Made by a program: the position numbers and the translations under genes. The notes under the pieces are model-generated. The model was not told where the DNA came from, searched no databases, and saw only the letters and a program-made list of their open reading frames with translations. From an uncultured Oscillospiraceae bacterium (GTDB lineage Bacteria > Bacillota > Clostridia > Oscillospirales > Oscillospiraceae), in contig CANQRM010000011.1 of assembly GCA_947626265.1 (NCBI GenBank), positions 1-64,000 of the forward strand: a DNA stretch of 64,000 nt. Reading direction: 5' to 3'. This document shows, in pieces, positions 30,664 to 38,737 of this stretch. How positions within the stretch are numbered: the stretch's first letter is position 1; each line of letters starts with the position of its first letter.

Positions 30664-32862
30664 TCACGCGCTCTCCCCGGCGCTGTCCGTGTCCAGCCGC
30701 TGGCGGGACACCAGCTCCGCGAAGAAGCCGTCCGCGGCGATGAGCTCGTCGTAGGTGCCGTCCTCCACGATGCGGCCGCCGTCCAGGACGATGATGCGGT
30801 CACAGTGGCGGATGGTGCTCAGGCGGTGGGCGATGACGATACGGGTGCATTTGAGCTTATCCAGGGACTCGGACACGATGCGCTGGGTGATGTTGTCCAG
30901 GGCGGAGGTGGCCTCGTCGAACATGAGGATGCGGGGCTTGGGGGCGATGGCCCGGGCGATCAGCAGCCGCTGGCGCTGGCCGCCGGAGATGCCGCCGCTG
31001 CCCTCGGATATCATGGTGTTCATGCCCATGGGCATGCGCCGGATGTCCTCGGCGATGCCCGCCATCTCCGCCGCCTCCCAGGCGTCGTCCAGGGTCAGCC
31101 AGGGGGCGGATATGGTGATGTTGGAATAGATGTCCCCCTGGAACAGCTTTCCGTCCTGCATCACCACGCCCATGCGCCGGCGCAGGCTCTTAAGGTCCAG
31201 GCCGGACATGTCCCGGCCGTCGTAGTAGATGGCGCCCTTCTGGGGCGTCTCAAAGCCCAGAAGCAGACGCATCAGTGTACTCTTGCCGCAGCCGGTCTTG
31301 CCCACGATGGCCACGTACTGGCCCGGGCGGATCTTGAGGCTCATGTCGTCCACCACGTTGGGCGTATCCTCCCCGTAGCGGAAGGAAACGTTGTTGAGCT
31401 CGATGCCGCCGGAGAGCCTCTCCACCACCTGCTTGTCGGTGCCGATCTCCGGCTCCGTCTCCAATATGGGTTTCGCCATATTGAGGATGGGGATGATCTG
31501 GCCCACCATGGCGGCGATGCCGGCCAGGGAGGTGAAGGCCGCGGTGATCATGGCGTAGGCGGAGTTGAAGGCGTAGTATTCCGCCGCGGACACGCCGCTC
31601 TTCACCGCGATGGCGTACATCACCAGCGTCCCGGTCAGGGAGATGGCCAGGCTGATGACGCTGTTGATCTTCAAAAACATGGGCGGGTCGTAGGCCAGCT
31701 TCGCCCCGGCGGCAAACTGCTCGCTCCACTTGGCGAAGGCCCGCTTCTCCGCGCCGGAGAGCTTGATCTTCTGCACGCCGCTGATGAGGGCGTAGGACAG
31801 GCCGCTCTCCCGGGCGCTCTGCTCCATGAGCTGCTGGGTGACGGACATCTGCCGGAAGGCGGTGAGCACGGAAAAGACCGTGGTCACCAGCACGATGATC
31901 ATCGCCGGCGCCACCAACGAGGGCGCAAAGGCGAAGATCTGGCTGATCTGCAGCAGGGAGAACAGGCTCGTAAGGCCCACCGACGCCACCGAGGAGACTA
32001 AGAGGCTCGACAGCGTCTTGATGTTCATGACGCGGCTCGCCATCTCGCCGGTGCTGTATTTCTTAAAGAAATTCGCCGGCAGGGCAAACAGGCGCATCAT
32101 GCTGGCGGCCTCCACGGACACCGACACCTTCGTATTCATCCGGCTGGTCAGCATCTGCTTGGCCACCTCCAAAAGCTTGGAGGCGACGCTCACCAGCAGC
32201 ATGAAGGATACCAGCGCCGCCAGCACCCGCACGCTGCCGCTGGCCGTCACGGAGGAGAAGAGAATGTTGTTCAGCCTCGGCAGCAGCAGGCCCACCAGGC
32301 TCACCGCCAGCGCGGACAGGGCGAAGAATATCCGGTCCGCCCAGGAGGTGCAGCCGCCTATATACCGCATCAGGCCGGGAATGCCGATCTTCCCCTGGGG
32401 GAAGGGCCGGTAGAAGGCGATGGCCTCGGGCTTGAAGAGCTTTTCCGCCTCGCCGTTCACCCGCCGGCGCTTGCCGGTGGCGGGGTCAAAGAAGGTATAG
32501 CCGGAAAGGCCCGTGGGGATGAGAGCCGTGGGGGCGCCGTCCTCCCGCCGGAAGGCCAGCATGGCGCCGATGGCGTCCTTGTGCCACCCCTCCTCCAGGT
32601 TCACCGTCCGGCGCATGATACCGTACGGACGCAGGAGGAATTCCAGCTGCTCGTTGAAGTCCTTCACCGAGTCCGGCACCCGCCGGCTCTTGGCGTGATA
32701 GTACTTCAGTATCTCCTCCACGGCGCTTTGGGCCTGCCGGGCACTGTCGGCGGAGGCCACAGGCCGGCCCAGCACCGCCCCGGCGATGGAGGCAAAGCCC
32801 TCCTCGAAGGCCTGCTGGTCCTGGCGCTTGCGTTCGCGTATTTGTTCGTCAAACCAACCCAT
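30664..32862 (-). CDS. NHLM-type peptide export ABC protein (permease/ATPase, no peptidase)
   Basis: A 732-residue half-transporter. The first 190 residues are a soluble domain with no C39 catalytic motif. Five to six membrane helices follow (about 195-460), then an ABC ATPase: Walker A VGKTGCGKST near 535, signature GGISGGQRQR near 635, Walker B RILMFDEATSALD and the switch His in VIAHRLS. Layout and length fit the second ATPase subunit of NHLP/NHLM leader-peptide exporters (TIGR03797-like), which works as a pair with the C39-bearing subunit encoded 11 nt upstream. It is followed by the peptide genes. Confidence 0.88.
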   Translation of the reverse strand: MGWFDEQIRERKRQDQQAFEEGFASIAGAVLGRPVASADSARQAQSAVEEILKYYHAKSRRVPDSVKDFNEQLEFLLRPYGIMRRTVNLEEGWHKDAIGAMLAFRREDGAPTALIPTGLSGYTFFDPATGKRRRVNGEAEKLFKPEAIAFYRPFPQGKIGIPGLMRYIGGCTSWADRIFFALSALAVSLVGLLLPRLNNILFSSVTASGSVRVLAALVSFMLLVSVASKLLEVAKQMLTSRMNTKVSVSVEAASMMRLFALPANFFKKYSTGEMASRVMNIKTLSSLLVSSVASVGLTSLFSLLQISQIFAFAPSLVAPAMIIVLVTTVFSVLTAFRQMSVTQQLMEQSARESGLSYALISGVQKIKLSGAEKRAFAKWSEQFAAGAKLAYDPPMFLKINSVISLAISLTGTLVMYAIAVKSGVSAAEYYAFNSAYAMITAAFTSLAGIAAMVGQIIPILNMAKPILETEPEIGTDKQVVERLSGGIELNNVSFRYGEDTPNVVDDMSLKIRPGQYVAIVGKTGCGKSTLMRLLLGFETPQKGAIYYDGRDMSGLDLKSLRRRMGVVMQDGKLFQGDIYSNITISAPWLTLDDAWEAAEMAGIAEDIRRMPMGMNTMISEGSGGISGGQRQRLLIARAIAPKPRILMFDEATSALDNITQRIVSESLDKLKCTRIVIAHRLSTIRHCDRIIVLDGGRIVEDGTYDELIAADGFFAELVSRQRLDTDSAGESA

Positions 32863-32873
32863 AGCGCCCTCCT

Positions 32874-35048
32874 TCAGTCATTGGACACCAGACGGGTGTA
32901 GTACCCGCCCTTGGCGTACAGCTCGTCGTGGGTGCCCCGCTCCACCACCTTGCCCTGGTCCAGGACGATGATCTCGTCGCAGTCCCGGATGGTGGAGAGC
33001 CGGTGGGCCACCACGATGCAGGTGATGCCCCGGTTCTTGATGGAATTGACCACCTCGAACTCCGTCTTGGCGTCCAGGGCGGAGGTGGCCTCGTCCAGGA
33101 TGATGATGGTGGGGTCCTGGGCCAGGACACGGGCGATCTCCATGCGCTGGCGCTGGCCGCCGGAGAAGTCCCGGCCGCCCTCGGTCAGCATGTGCTCGTA
33201 GCCGCCCTCCCGCTGGACGATGTCGCTGTGTATCCCCGCGTCCCGGGCGGCCAGGATCATCTCAAAGTCCTCGATGGACTTATCCCACATCTTTATATTG
33301 TTGCCGATGGTGTCCTCAAAGAGGATGATGTCCTGGTCCACCACGGCGAGAGACCCGGTGAACACGTTCCGGTCTATCTCCTTGATGGGCTTGCCGTCGA
33401 AGAGGATCTCCCCGCTCCAGGGCTGATAGAGCCCGGATATGAGCTTGGAGAGCGTGCTCTTGCCGCAGCCGGAGCCGCCCACGAAGGCCACCCGGCTGCC
33501 CGGTTTCAAGGTCAGGTTGAAGTCCTCGATGAGGGGGTCAGCAAGCTTTGAGTAGCCGAAGGTGACGTGCTTCATCTCAAGCGCGCCGGAGAGCTTGTCG
33601 TAGCTTTCTATCTCCGGGGCGTCGGTCATGTTCACGTCGGCGGGGTACTCCATCACGTCCTCCACCCGCTCCATCTCCGAGCGCATCTCCTGGATGGTCT
33701 GCCCGGCGCTGATGAGGGTGGTGGCGGGGGCGGTGAAGCTCATGAGGAAGCCCTGGAAGGCCATGACCATACCGATGGTGAACTGGCCCTGCATGACGAA
33801 CAGCACGCCCAGGAAGAGGATGACCATGTCGGTGATGACGCTGACCACCGTGGGGATGAGCCCCAGATAGGCGTCCATCTTCTCAAAGCGGGTCTGCTGG
33901 GTGTTGACGCTGGCCTGATAGCCCGCCCAGCGCTCGAAGTAGCCGTTCTCCGCGCCGGCGGCCTTGATGGTCTCGATCATCTCGATGGCGGCCATGGTAC
34001 TGGCGGCCAGCTTGCCGGAGTCGCGCATCTGCACGCGCATGACGTTCACGCGCTTTTTGGAGATGAACCGGCTCACGCCGAGATTGATGATCACCGAGGC
34101 CAGACCCACCAGAGTCAGTATCCAGGAGTAGCGGAGCATGACCACCAGGTAGAACACCATCATGATGGCGTTCAGCACCAGGGGGCCCAGGGTGTTCACC
34201 AGCTCCTGGGCAATGGAGGCGTTGGTGGTCTGGCGCTGCTGGATGTCGCCGGCCATGCGCTGGGAGAAGAATTCCATGGGCATGTGCAGCACCTTCCACA
34301 GGAACGTGGCCGCGCCCACCGAGGCCAGCTTTCCCGTGATGCGCAGGGACCACGCCGCCTGTATCCAGGCCACGATGAGCTGCAATATGCTCACCCCCGC
34401 CAGGGCCAGCAAAAACGGCCACAGCCACTCCGGGTTCTGCCCCGTCAGCAGACGGTCCATGAATATCCGGGAGAAGGCCGGGCTGATGACGCCGAACAGG
34501 GAGCTTATGAGGGTGGTGACCGCCACGAACACCAGCGCCGTGCCCGCGCCCTCCAGGCGCTTTTTGGCGTAGCGGGCCATGCTCTTGGGGCTGCCGCCGG
34601 GCTCAAACCCCTCCCCCGGCTCGAACTGCAGGCATATGCCGGTGAAGGAGCTGTCGAAGGTCTCCATGCTCACGGGCACCGTGCCCCGGGCCGGGTCGTT
34701 CAGTATGGCCTTGCCGCCCTTGAACCCGTCCAGCACCACAAAGTGGTTGAAGTTCCAGTGGATGATGCAGGGGAAGCTGCCGTTTTCCTTCAGGTCCTCC
34801 GGCTCAAAGCGGTAGGCCCGGGCTATGAGGCCATAGCTCCGGGCTGCTTTCAGCACGTTCTTGGCGTTGGAGCCGTCCCGGCTCACGCCGCAGTCGGCGC
34901 GCACCTGCTCCAGGGGCACCCACTTTCCGTAATAGGCCAGCACCATGGTAAGGGATGCGGCGCCGCACTCCAGCGCCTCCATCTGCATGACCACGGGCAC
35001 CTTGGCCACGCCCTTCGTGACGGGCGATTTTATTTCCTGCTTCTTCAT
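32874..35048 (-). CDS. NHLM-type peptide export ABC protein with C39 leader peptidase
   Basis: A 724-residue peptidase/permease/ATPase. Residues 18-150 are a C39 peptidase: catalytic Cys in MEALECGAASLTMVL, His in CIIHWNFNHFVVLDG and Asp in ILNDPARG. Six helices lie at about 160-440, and the ATPase has Walker A VGGSGCGKST, signature RDFSGGQRQR and Walker B IIILDEATSALD. This is the subunit (TIGR03796-like) that cleaves after double Gly and exports the core. Clients are evidently the five GG-leader peptides downstream. It starts 4 nt after the HlyD-like gene, so translation is coupled. Confidence 0.92.
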   Translation of the reverse strand: MKKQEIKSPVTKGVAKVPVVMQMEALECGAASLTMVLAYYGKWVPLEQVRADCGVSRDGSNAKNVLKAARSYGLIARAYRFEPEDLKENGSFPCIIHWNFNHFVVLDGFKGGKAILNDPARGTVPVSMETFDSSFTGICLQFEPGEGFEPGGSPKSMARYAKKRLEGAGTALVFVAVTTLISSLFGVISPAFSRIFMDRLLTGQNPEWLWPFLLALAGVSILQLIVAWIQAAWSLRITGKLASVGAATFLWKVLHMPMEFFSQRMAGDIQQRQTTNASIAQELVNTLGPLVLNAIMMVFYLVVMLRYSWILTLVGLASVIINLGVSRFISKKRVNVMRVQMRDSGKLAASTMAAIEMIETIKAAGAENGYFERWAGYQASVNTQQTRFEKMDAYLGLIPTVVSVITDMVILFLGVLFVMQGQFTIGMVMAFQGFLMSFTAPATTLISAGQTIQEMRSEMERVEDVMEYPADVNMTDAPEIESYDKLSGALEMKHVTFGYSKLADPLIEDFNLTLKPGSRVAFVGGSGCGKSTLSKLISGLYQPWSGEILFDGKPIKEIDRNVFTGSLAVVDQDIILFEDTIGNNIKMWDKSIEDFEMILAARDAGIHSDIVQREGGYEHMLTEGGRDFSGGQRQRMEIARVLAQDPTIIILDEATSALDAKTEFEVVNSIKNRGITCIVVAHRLSTIRDCDEIIVLDQGKVVERGTHDELYAKGGYYTRLVSND

Positions 35049-35052
35049 AGGC

Positions 35053-35526
35053 TCAGTTCAGGAGGAAGGATATGGGGGAGACGCTGTCCACCACGATCTT
35101 CGCCTCGTACACGCCCTCGTCCAGGTCCGCGTCCACCGCCACGGGGTAGACCCACTGGCCCTCACTGAGGCCGCTTATGTGCATCACATAGGCGTCGAAG
35201 CTCTCATCCACGGCCACGGGGCGCGCCTCCGGCGTGCCCAGGACATAGTCCTGGCCGTCGATGTGCACCGCGGCGCCCTCCGGGACGGCGTCCATCTCCG
35301 CCTCGGGTATGTACAGCACCGTGCCCTCCGGCCCGGCCACCGCCGCCGCGGCCACGGTGGTCTCCAGCCGGCCCGCCACGGACCATATGAGAAGCCCCGC
35401 CAGCAGCGCGATGACGGCCGCCAGCACCAGCCACACCCCGGGACTGGTCACCCGGATGTAGTCGTTCATCTGCTCCGGGCTGGACACCTTGTCCAGGCTC
35501 TTTTGACGAAACAGCCCGCTATCCAT
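35053..35526 (-). CDS. Very short HlyD-like (NHLM third component) membrane protein
   Basis: A 157-residue protein beginning LFRQKSLDKVSSPEQMNDYIRVTSPGVWLVLAA, the typical N terminus of the NHLP-system HlyD-like secretion protein (TIGR03794-like), then one transmembrane helix and a short extracytoplasmic beta region. Usual members are above 400 residues with a coiled-coil hairpin; that part is absent although no frameshift or stop remnant is seen. The ATG at 35526 is favoured by GGGGGA 7 nt upstream, against TTG 35544. It is positioned as the adaptor of the ABC pair. Confidence 0.72.
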   Translation of the reverse strand: MDSGLFRQKSLDKVSSPEQMNDYIRVTSPGVWLVLAAVIALLAGLLIWSVAGRLETTVAAAAVAGPEGTVLYIPEAEMDAVPEGAAVHIDGQDYVLGTPEARPVAVDESFDAYVMHISGLSEGQWVYPVAVDADLDEGVYEAKIVVDSVSPISFLLN

Positions 35527-35571
35527 ATCAGTTTCCCCCTGCAAAGATCATTGATGTGCCCCTTGGGGCGG

Positions 35572-36756
35572 TCAGAATGTCACGTTGTCCACGTCGATGC
35601 GGTCCAGAAGCGCCGCGATCTGCTTCCGGCAGTTTTCGATGACGGCCTGGCCCTTTTCGGTGTCCCGCTCCCGGCGGAGGGTCCGGCGCAGCAGCCGGGC
35701 ATAGCCGATGAGGCGGGCCTTGTCGGCGAAGGCGTCCAGGACGGCCTGATCGTCCGTGCCGAAATAGAGCCGGAGGGTCTTATCCCATATGGCCGCGCCC
35801 GTCTCGAAGGGGATGCCCAGGAACCGCTGTATCTCCCCGTGGTCCACCTCGCTGAAGCCCTGGTAGGCCAGGTAGATGGACGCGAATTCGAACACCGGGT
35901 GGCCCATGCACAGGGTGTCCATGTCGATGAGCAGGGCCTCGCCGTTTTGCATCATGACGTTTTTGATGTGGTAGTCGCCGTGGAGCATGTGATTGTCCTC
36001 CGGCACGGCCTGGATGAACCGGATGAGCTTGTCGCTCTGGTCCGCCGGCAGCCAGTCCTTCAGCCACTGGGCCCAGCCCAGGGCCACGGCCTTCATGTCC
36101 GGTATCTCCCCGGGCTTCAGCTCGGTGCCGTGGATGGTCTTGAGAAGGTCCACGGAGATCTTGACGTACTCATCCAGCTTCTCCGGCTCCGCGGCGATGA
36201 GCTTGGCCAGGCTCTTGGCGTTCAGAAGCTCGAACACGGAGCCGTAGCCCTCCCCCACCCGCACCACGTCGTAGGGGATGGCGGTGGGCACGCCCAGCAC
36301 AAAGGCCCGGCGGGCCAGCTCCCGCTCCCGCTGGATGTCCGGCAGGCTGTCGGGATTCAAATACACCTTGATGATGGTGTCCGGGTCCAGGCGGTATACC
36401 TCGCCGTTGGCGCCCCGGCCGATGACCTCGCAGCCCTCCACGCTCAGGCGGCGGTAGGCCTTCTCCACCGGGAGCATCTCGGTGAAGCCGGTCATGTCCA
36501 GCACCTCGTATACCTCCGAAGACACGTTCACGATCTTCAGCTCCGGCCGCTCCTTCCGCAGCCGCAGGATGACCCGCAGGCCCGCGCTGGATATGTACTG
36601 GAGCTTATCAAAGTCCAGCACCACGGCCGCCTCCGGGTGTTCGGCCCGCAGGGCGTTCAGCTCCTGCTCCGCCTGGGCGGCGTTGCCGGAGTCCACCTTA
36701 CCCACCAGAGAAAGGCGCAGTATCCCCTCGTCCAGTTTGCTCTCTGCAATAGACAT
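35572..36756 (-). CDS. STAS domain fused to aminoglycoside-phosphotransferase-like kinase
   Basis: A 394-residue two-domain protein. Residues 1-100 are a STAS (anti-sigma antagonist) domain with VVLDFDKLQYISSAGLRVIL, where the second Ser is the usual phosphorylation site. From about residue 110 follows an APH/choline-kinase fold: glycine-rich VIGRGANGEVYRL, ATP-binding Lys in TIIKVYL, catalytic HGDYHIKNVMM near 255 and metal Asp in LLIDMDT. TIGR02172-like paralogs have this kinase. Substrate unknown; it may phosphorylate a small molecule or a protein, and the STAS part suggests signalling. It lies 9 nt after the free STAS gene. Confidence 0.88.
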   Translation of the reverse strand: MSIAESKLDEGILRLSLVGKVDSGNAAQAEQELNALRAEHPEAAVVLDFDKLQYISSAGLRVILRLRKERPELKIVNVSSEVYEVLDMTGFTEMLPVEKAYRRLSVEGCEVIGRGANGEVYRLDPDTIIKVYLNPDSLPDIQRERELARRAFVLGVPTAIPYDVVRVGEGYGSVFELLNAKSLAKLIAAEPEKLDEYVKISVDLLKTIHGTELKPGEIPDMKAVALGWAQWLKDWLPADQSDKLIRFIQAVPEDNHMLHGDYHIKNVMMQNGEALLIDMDTLCMGHPVFEFASIYLAYQGFSEVDHGEIQRFLGIPFETGAAIWDKTLRLYFGTDDQAVLDAFADKARLIGYARLLRRTLRRERDTEKGQAVIENCRKQIAALLDRIDVDNVTF

Positions 36757-36765
36757 GCTCAGTCC

Positions 36766-37065
36766 TTACGCCTCGATGGTCAGGATATCCGCGAAGCCGG
36801 TGACGTCGAAGATCTCCATGATGGTCTCGTTGACGTTCTTGATGACCATGGTGCCCTGCTTGTTCATCACCTTCTGGGCGCTCAAAAGCACGCGCAGGCC
36901 GGCGGAGGACAGGTACTCCAGCTTCCCGAAGTCCAGCGCCAGCTCCGTGACGCCGTCCACGCTCTGCTTCAGCTCCGCCTCCAGCTGGGGGGCGGTGGTG
37001 GTGTCCAGACGGCCCTCCAGGGCCAGGTCAAGATGGGTCCCGTTCTGATTCTTCGTGATAGTCAT
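36766..37065 (-). CDS. STAS-domain anti-sigma-factor-antagonist-like protein
   Basis: A 99-residue single STAS domain of RsbV/SpoIIAA type: LDLALEGRLDTTTAPQLEAEL, then ALDFGKLEYLSSAGLRVLLSAQ with the phosphorylatable Ser near residue 57, and GTMVIKNVNETIMEIFDVTGF. Such proteins bind an RsbW-like ATPase when unphosphorylated. No sigma factor or RsbW kinase gene adjoins it, so it is not the spoIIA locus. Two neighbours carry the same domain fused to enzymes, and two symporters nearby carry RsbW-like domains. GGGAGGA precedes the ATG. Confidence 0.92.
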   Translation of the reverse strand: MTITKNQNGTHLDLALEGRLDTTTAPQLEAELKQSVDGVTELALDFGKLEYLSSAGLRVLLSAQKVMNKQGTMVIKNVNETIMEIFDVTGFADILTIEA

Positions 37066-37110
37066 GATATGTTCCTCCCGATTTATTGTTTTCGTATTTT
37101 TTATGTTTCT

Positions 37111-37130
37111 CCGGCCTGTCTCCGGGCCGG
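37111..37130 (+). other. Hairpin with plus-strand T tail inside the STAS operon
   Basis: CCGGCC pairs with GGCCGG, with five T following on the plus strand. In the operon's own (minus) direction there is no T tract. It may stop antisense transcription or mark an RNA-processing site. It occupies the 69-nt gap between the two STAS genes. Confidence 0.45.
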
Positions 37131-37134
37131 TTTT

Positions 37135-38448
37135 TCACATTGTCACCATGTCGGCGTAGCCCGTCTGGGAAAGGATGTCCCGGACCGTCTCGTTGACCCC
37201 GGACAGGGCCACATGGCCGGGCTGCACCGCTTTTATCATCATCAGCAGCACCCGCAGACCCGCCGAGGAGATGTAGGCCAGCTCCGACATGTCCACATGC
37301 ACATCTGTCAGGTCCATGGCCCCCACGGCCTTTTCATAGGCGGCCAGGAACTCCGGCGCGGTGATGGAGTCCACCCGGCCTTTCAACACCACGTCCATGG
37401 CCCCGCCCCGGGCGCTGATGGACACGCCAAAGGTATCCCCGCCCGCGTCCGCCAGGGGCACCGCGTCCCCGTCCGGGGTGATGGTCCAGAGGCTGATGTG
37501 CTCCATGGCCTGCCGGGCAAGCTCCGTCCGCTCGGGATTCAGGCTCCCCAGTACCGGCATCCGCTCCGCCACGGGCGTGAGCTTTGCCTTGAGGCCGTGG
37601 GCCCGGAGGGTATCCATCGCCGCGGCCAGCTGCCCCGGCGCGCCCTTTACGAGCATGACGTTTCCGAACTTCACGTCCGCCGCGCCGCTGAAGGTCTTGC
37701 TGGAGGCGTTCAGGGTGGACTGGGCCCTGTCCCCCGCCATGGCCTTGAGGACCGCGCCCATGTCGGCGCTGCCGTCCAGGGCCTTTACCGTCGCCTTCGC
37801 CTTGTCGATGTCGTTCATGACCACGATGGTCATGGACATGTACACGCGGCTGACCTCCGGGTCCTGGGTGATCCACACCCCGCCGAACTCCTCCAGGATG
37901 CGCCGGATGTTGTCAAGCAGCGCGGCCAGCTCCGGGTCGGTGAAGTACATCAGAAGCCCCTCGGTGGTGATGCACAGCGGCCCCTGGGCCCCCTCCAGCG
38001 CCGCCCGGAGGGAGGCATAGTTGGTGGCGTCCACGCTGTGGTAGGCCACGTCCCGCTTCTGGCCCCGCTCCGTCAGGATACTGTCCACCAGCGGGCCCAT
38101 CTCCTCCGCCACCGCCGGCAGGTCGCAGGCGATGTAATGCTTATCCGCGATAAAGTCCTCCAACGCCCGTGGCGTATAGCCGCAGGGCAGGTCCACGATG
38201 GTCTTGGCGCCTGTGGCCTGGATGAAGGCGTTCATAGACCGGTAGCGCAGCTCCAGCGTGGCCACGTTGGACTGGCCCATGGCCTTTTTCTGCTCGTCGC
38301 TGTAGGTCATGCCGGCTAAATCCAGGCCCAGCTTCTCCGCCATCAGGGCGGCGTCGGCGTGGCCCGCCTGAGCCAGCTGCAGCAGCGTGGCCTTGGCTGT
38401 ATTGAATACGGGATTGGTCCTCTCCCGCAGCTCCTGTTCGTTCTCCAT
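37135..38448 (-). CDS. SAM-dependent methyltransferase (LCMT-like) fused to a STAS domain
   Basis: A 437-residue protein heading the peptide-export operon. Residues about 45-270 are a class I methyltransferase of the leucine-carboxyl/PPM type: KTIVDLPCGYTPRAL is the SAM loop, HYIACDLPAVAEEM motif II and TEGLLMYFTDPEL the family's post-motif. Residues about 345-437 are a STAS domain with VDMSELAYISSAGLRVLLMM. The link of a methyltransferase to STAS in a peptide export operon is unusual; the target could be the peptides or a signal. ATG 38448 follows GGGGGAGA; the GTG at 38487 lacks a site. Confidence 0.85.
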   Translation of the reverse strand: MENEQELRERTNPVFNTAKATLLQLAQAGHADAALMAEKLGLDLAGMTYSDEQKKAMGQSNVATLELRYRSMNAFIQATGAKTIVDLPCGYTPRALEDFIADKHYIACDLPAVAEEMGPLVDSILTERGQKRDVAYHSVDATNYASLRAALEGAQGPLCITTEGLLMYFTDPELAALLDNIRRILEEFGGVWITQDPEVSRVYMSMTIVVMNDIDKAKATVKALDGSADMGAVLKAMAGDRAQSTLNASSKTFSGAADVKFGNVMLVKGAPGQLAAAMDTLRAHGLKAKLTPVAERMPVLGSLNPERTELARQAMEHISLWTITPDGDAVPLADAGGDTFGVSISARGGAMDVVLKGRVDSITAPEFLAAYEKAVGAMDLTDVHVDMSELAYISSAGLRVLLMMIKAVQPGHVALSGVNETVRDILSQTGYADMVTM

Positions 38449-38504
38449 AGGTATCTCTCCCCCTTCACAGCGCGCCGCCGTCTGCACAGCGCCGTCTTTA
38501 TCAT

Positions 38505-38533
38505 ATCATATACTGATTTAAAATGCCAGACAA
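38505..38533 (-). promoter_or_regulatory. Second, proximal promoter of the peptide-export operon
   Basis: Minus-strand -35 TTGTCT (38528-38533), 17-bp spacer, -10 TATGAT (38505-38510), about 57 nt before the methyltransferase ATG. It has no repeat boxes and may give basal expression. Confidence 0.5.
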
Positions 38534-38607
38534 AAGCCAAAAAATGGCGGGCGAAGCGCGACGAAATTTTGCCCTGCCGATCGTCCATAGTTATGCTATT
38601 GTACTAC

Positions 38608-38636
38608 ATTATAGCGGCCTGGCAGGACCTTCTCAA
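38608..38636 (-). promoter_or_regulatory. Main (activated) promoter of the peptide-export operon
   Basis: Minus-strand -35 TTGAGA (38631-38636), 17-bp spacer, perfect -10 TATAAT (38608-38613). Two direct-repeat boxes end 11 nt upstream of the -35. The leader would be about 150 nt. Confidence 0.75.
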
Positions 38637-38647
38637 CGGGGCGGAGG

Positions 38648-38684
38648 TGACTTTTTCGCGGTCAGAGCTGATTTTTACGAAATC
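38648..38684 (-). promoter_or_regulatory. Direct-repeat activator boxes, peptide-export operon
   Basis: Read on the minus strand: proximal box GACCGCGAAAAAGTCA (38648-38663) and distal box GATTTCGTAAAAATCA (38669-38684), 21 bp apart. They match the boxes before the AIM24 and second symporter genes in sequence, orientation and distance to -35. Confidence 0.75.
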
Positions 38685-38703
38685 CCCCCCGGGATGCAGC
38701 AAA

Positions 38704-38727
38704 GGCGCCCGCCGTGCGGCGGACGCC
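38704..38727 (-). terminator. Weak terminator after the second MATE gene
   Basis: An 11-bp GC stem with one mismatch and a 2-nt centre; only TTTGCTGC follows on minus. Some read-through into the peptide-operon promoter region is possible. Confidence 0.45.
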
Positions 38728-38737
38728 TCGTTCCATG

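Noticed and set aside
36766-37065. spoIIA (sporulation anti-sigma) locus
   Set aside because: SpoIIAA-like domain only; no SpoIIAB kinase or sigma-F gene follows, and the neighbours are peptide-export genes.
37111-37130. Terminator splitting the STAS operon
   Set aside because: The T tract lies on the opposite strand to the operon, so it should not stop the operon transcript.
34945-38319. 1,124-codon open frame on the plus strand opposite the STAS and exporter genes
   Set aside because: Low-complexity shadow translation; the minus-strand genes carry intact family motifs.
38488-38737. Additional small gene between the methyltransferase and MATE genes
   Set aside because: Open frames here lack ribosome sites and overlap two promoters, the repeat boxes and a terminator; the stretch is regulatory.
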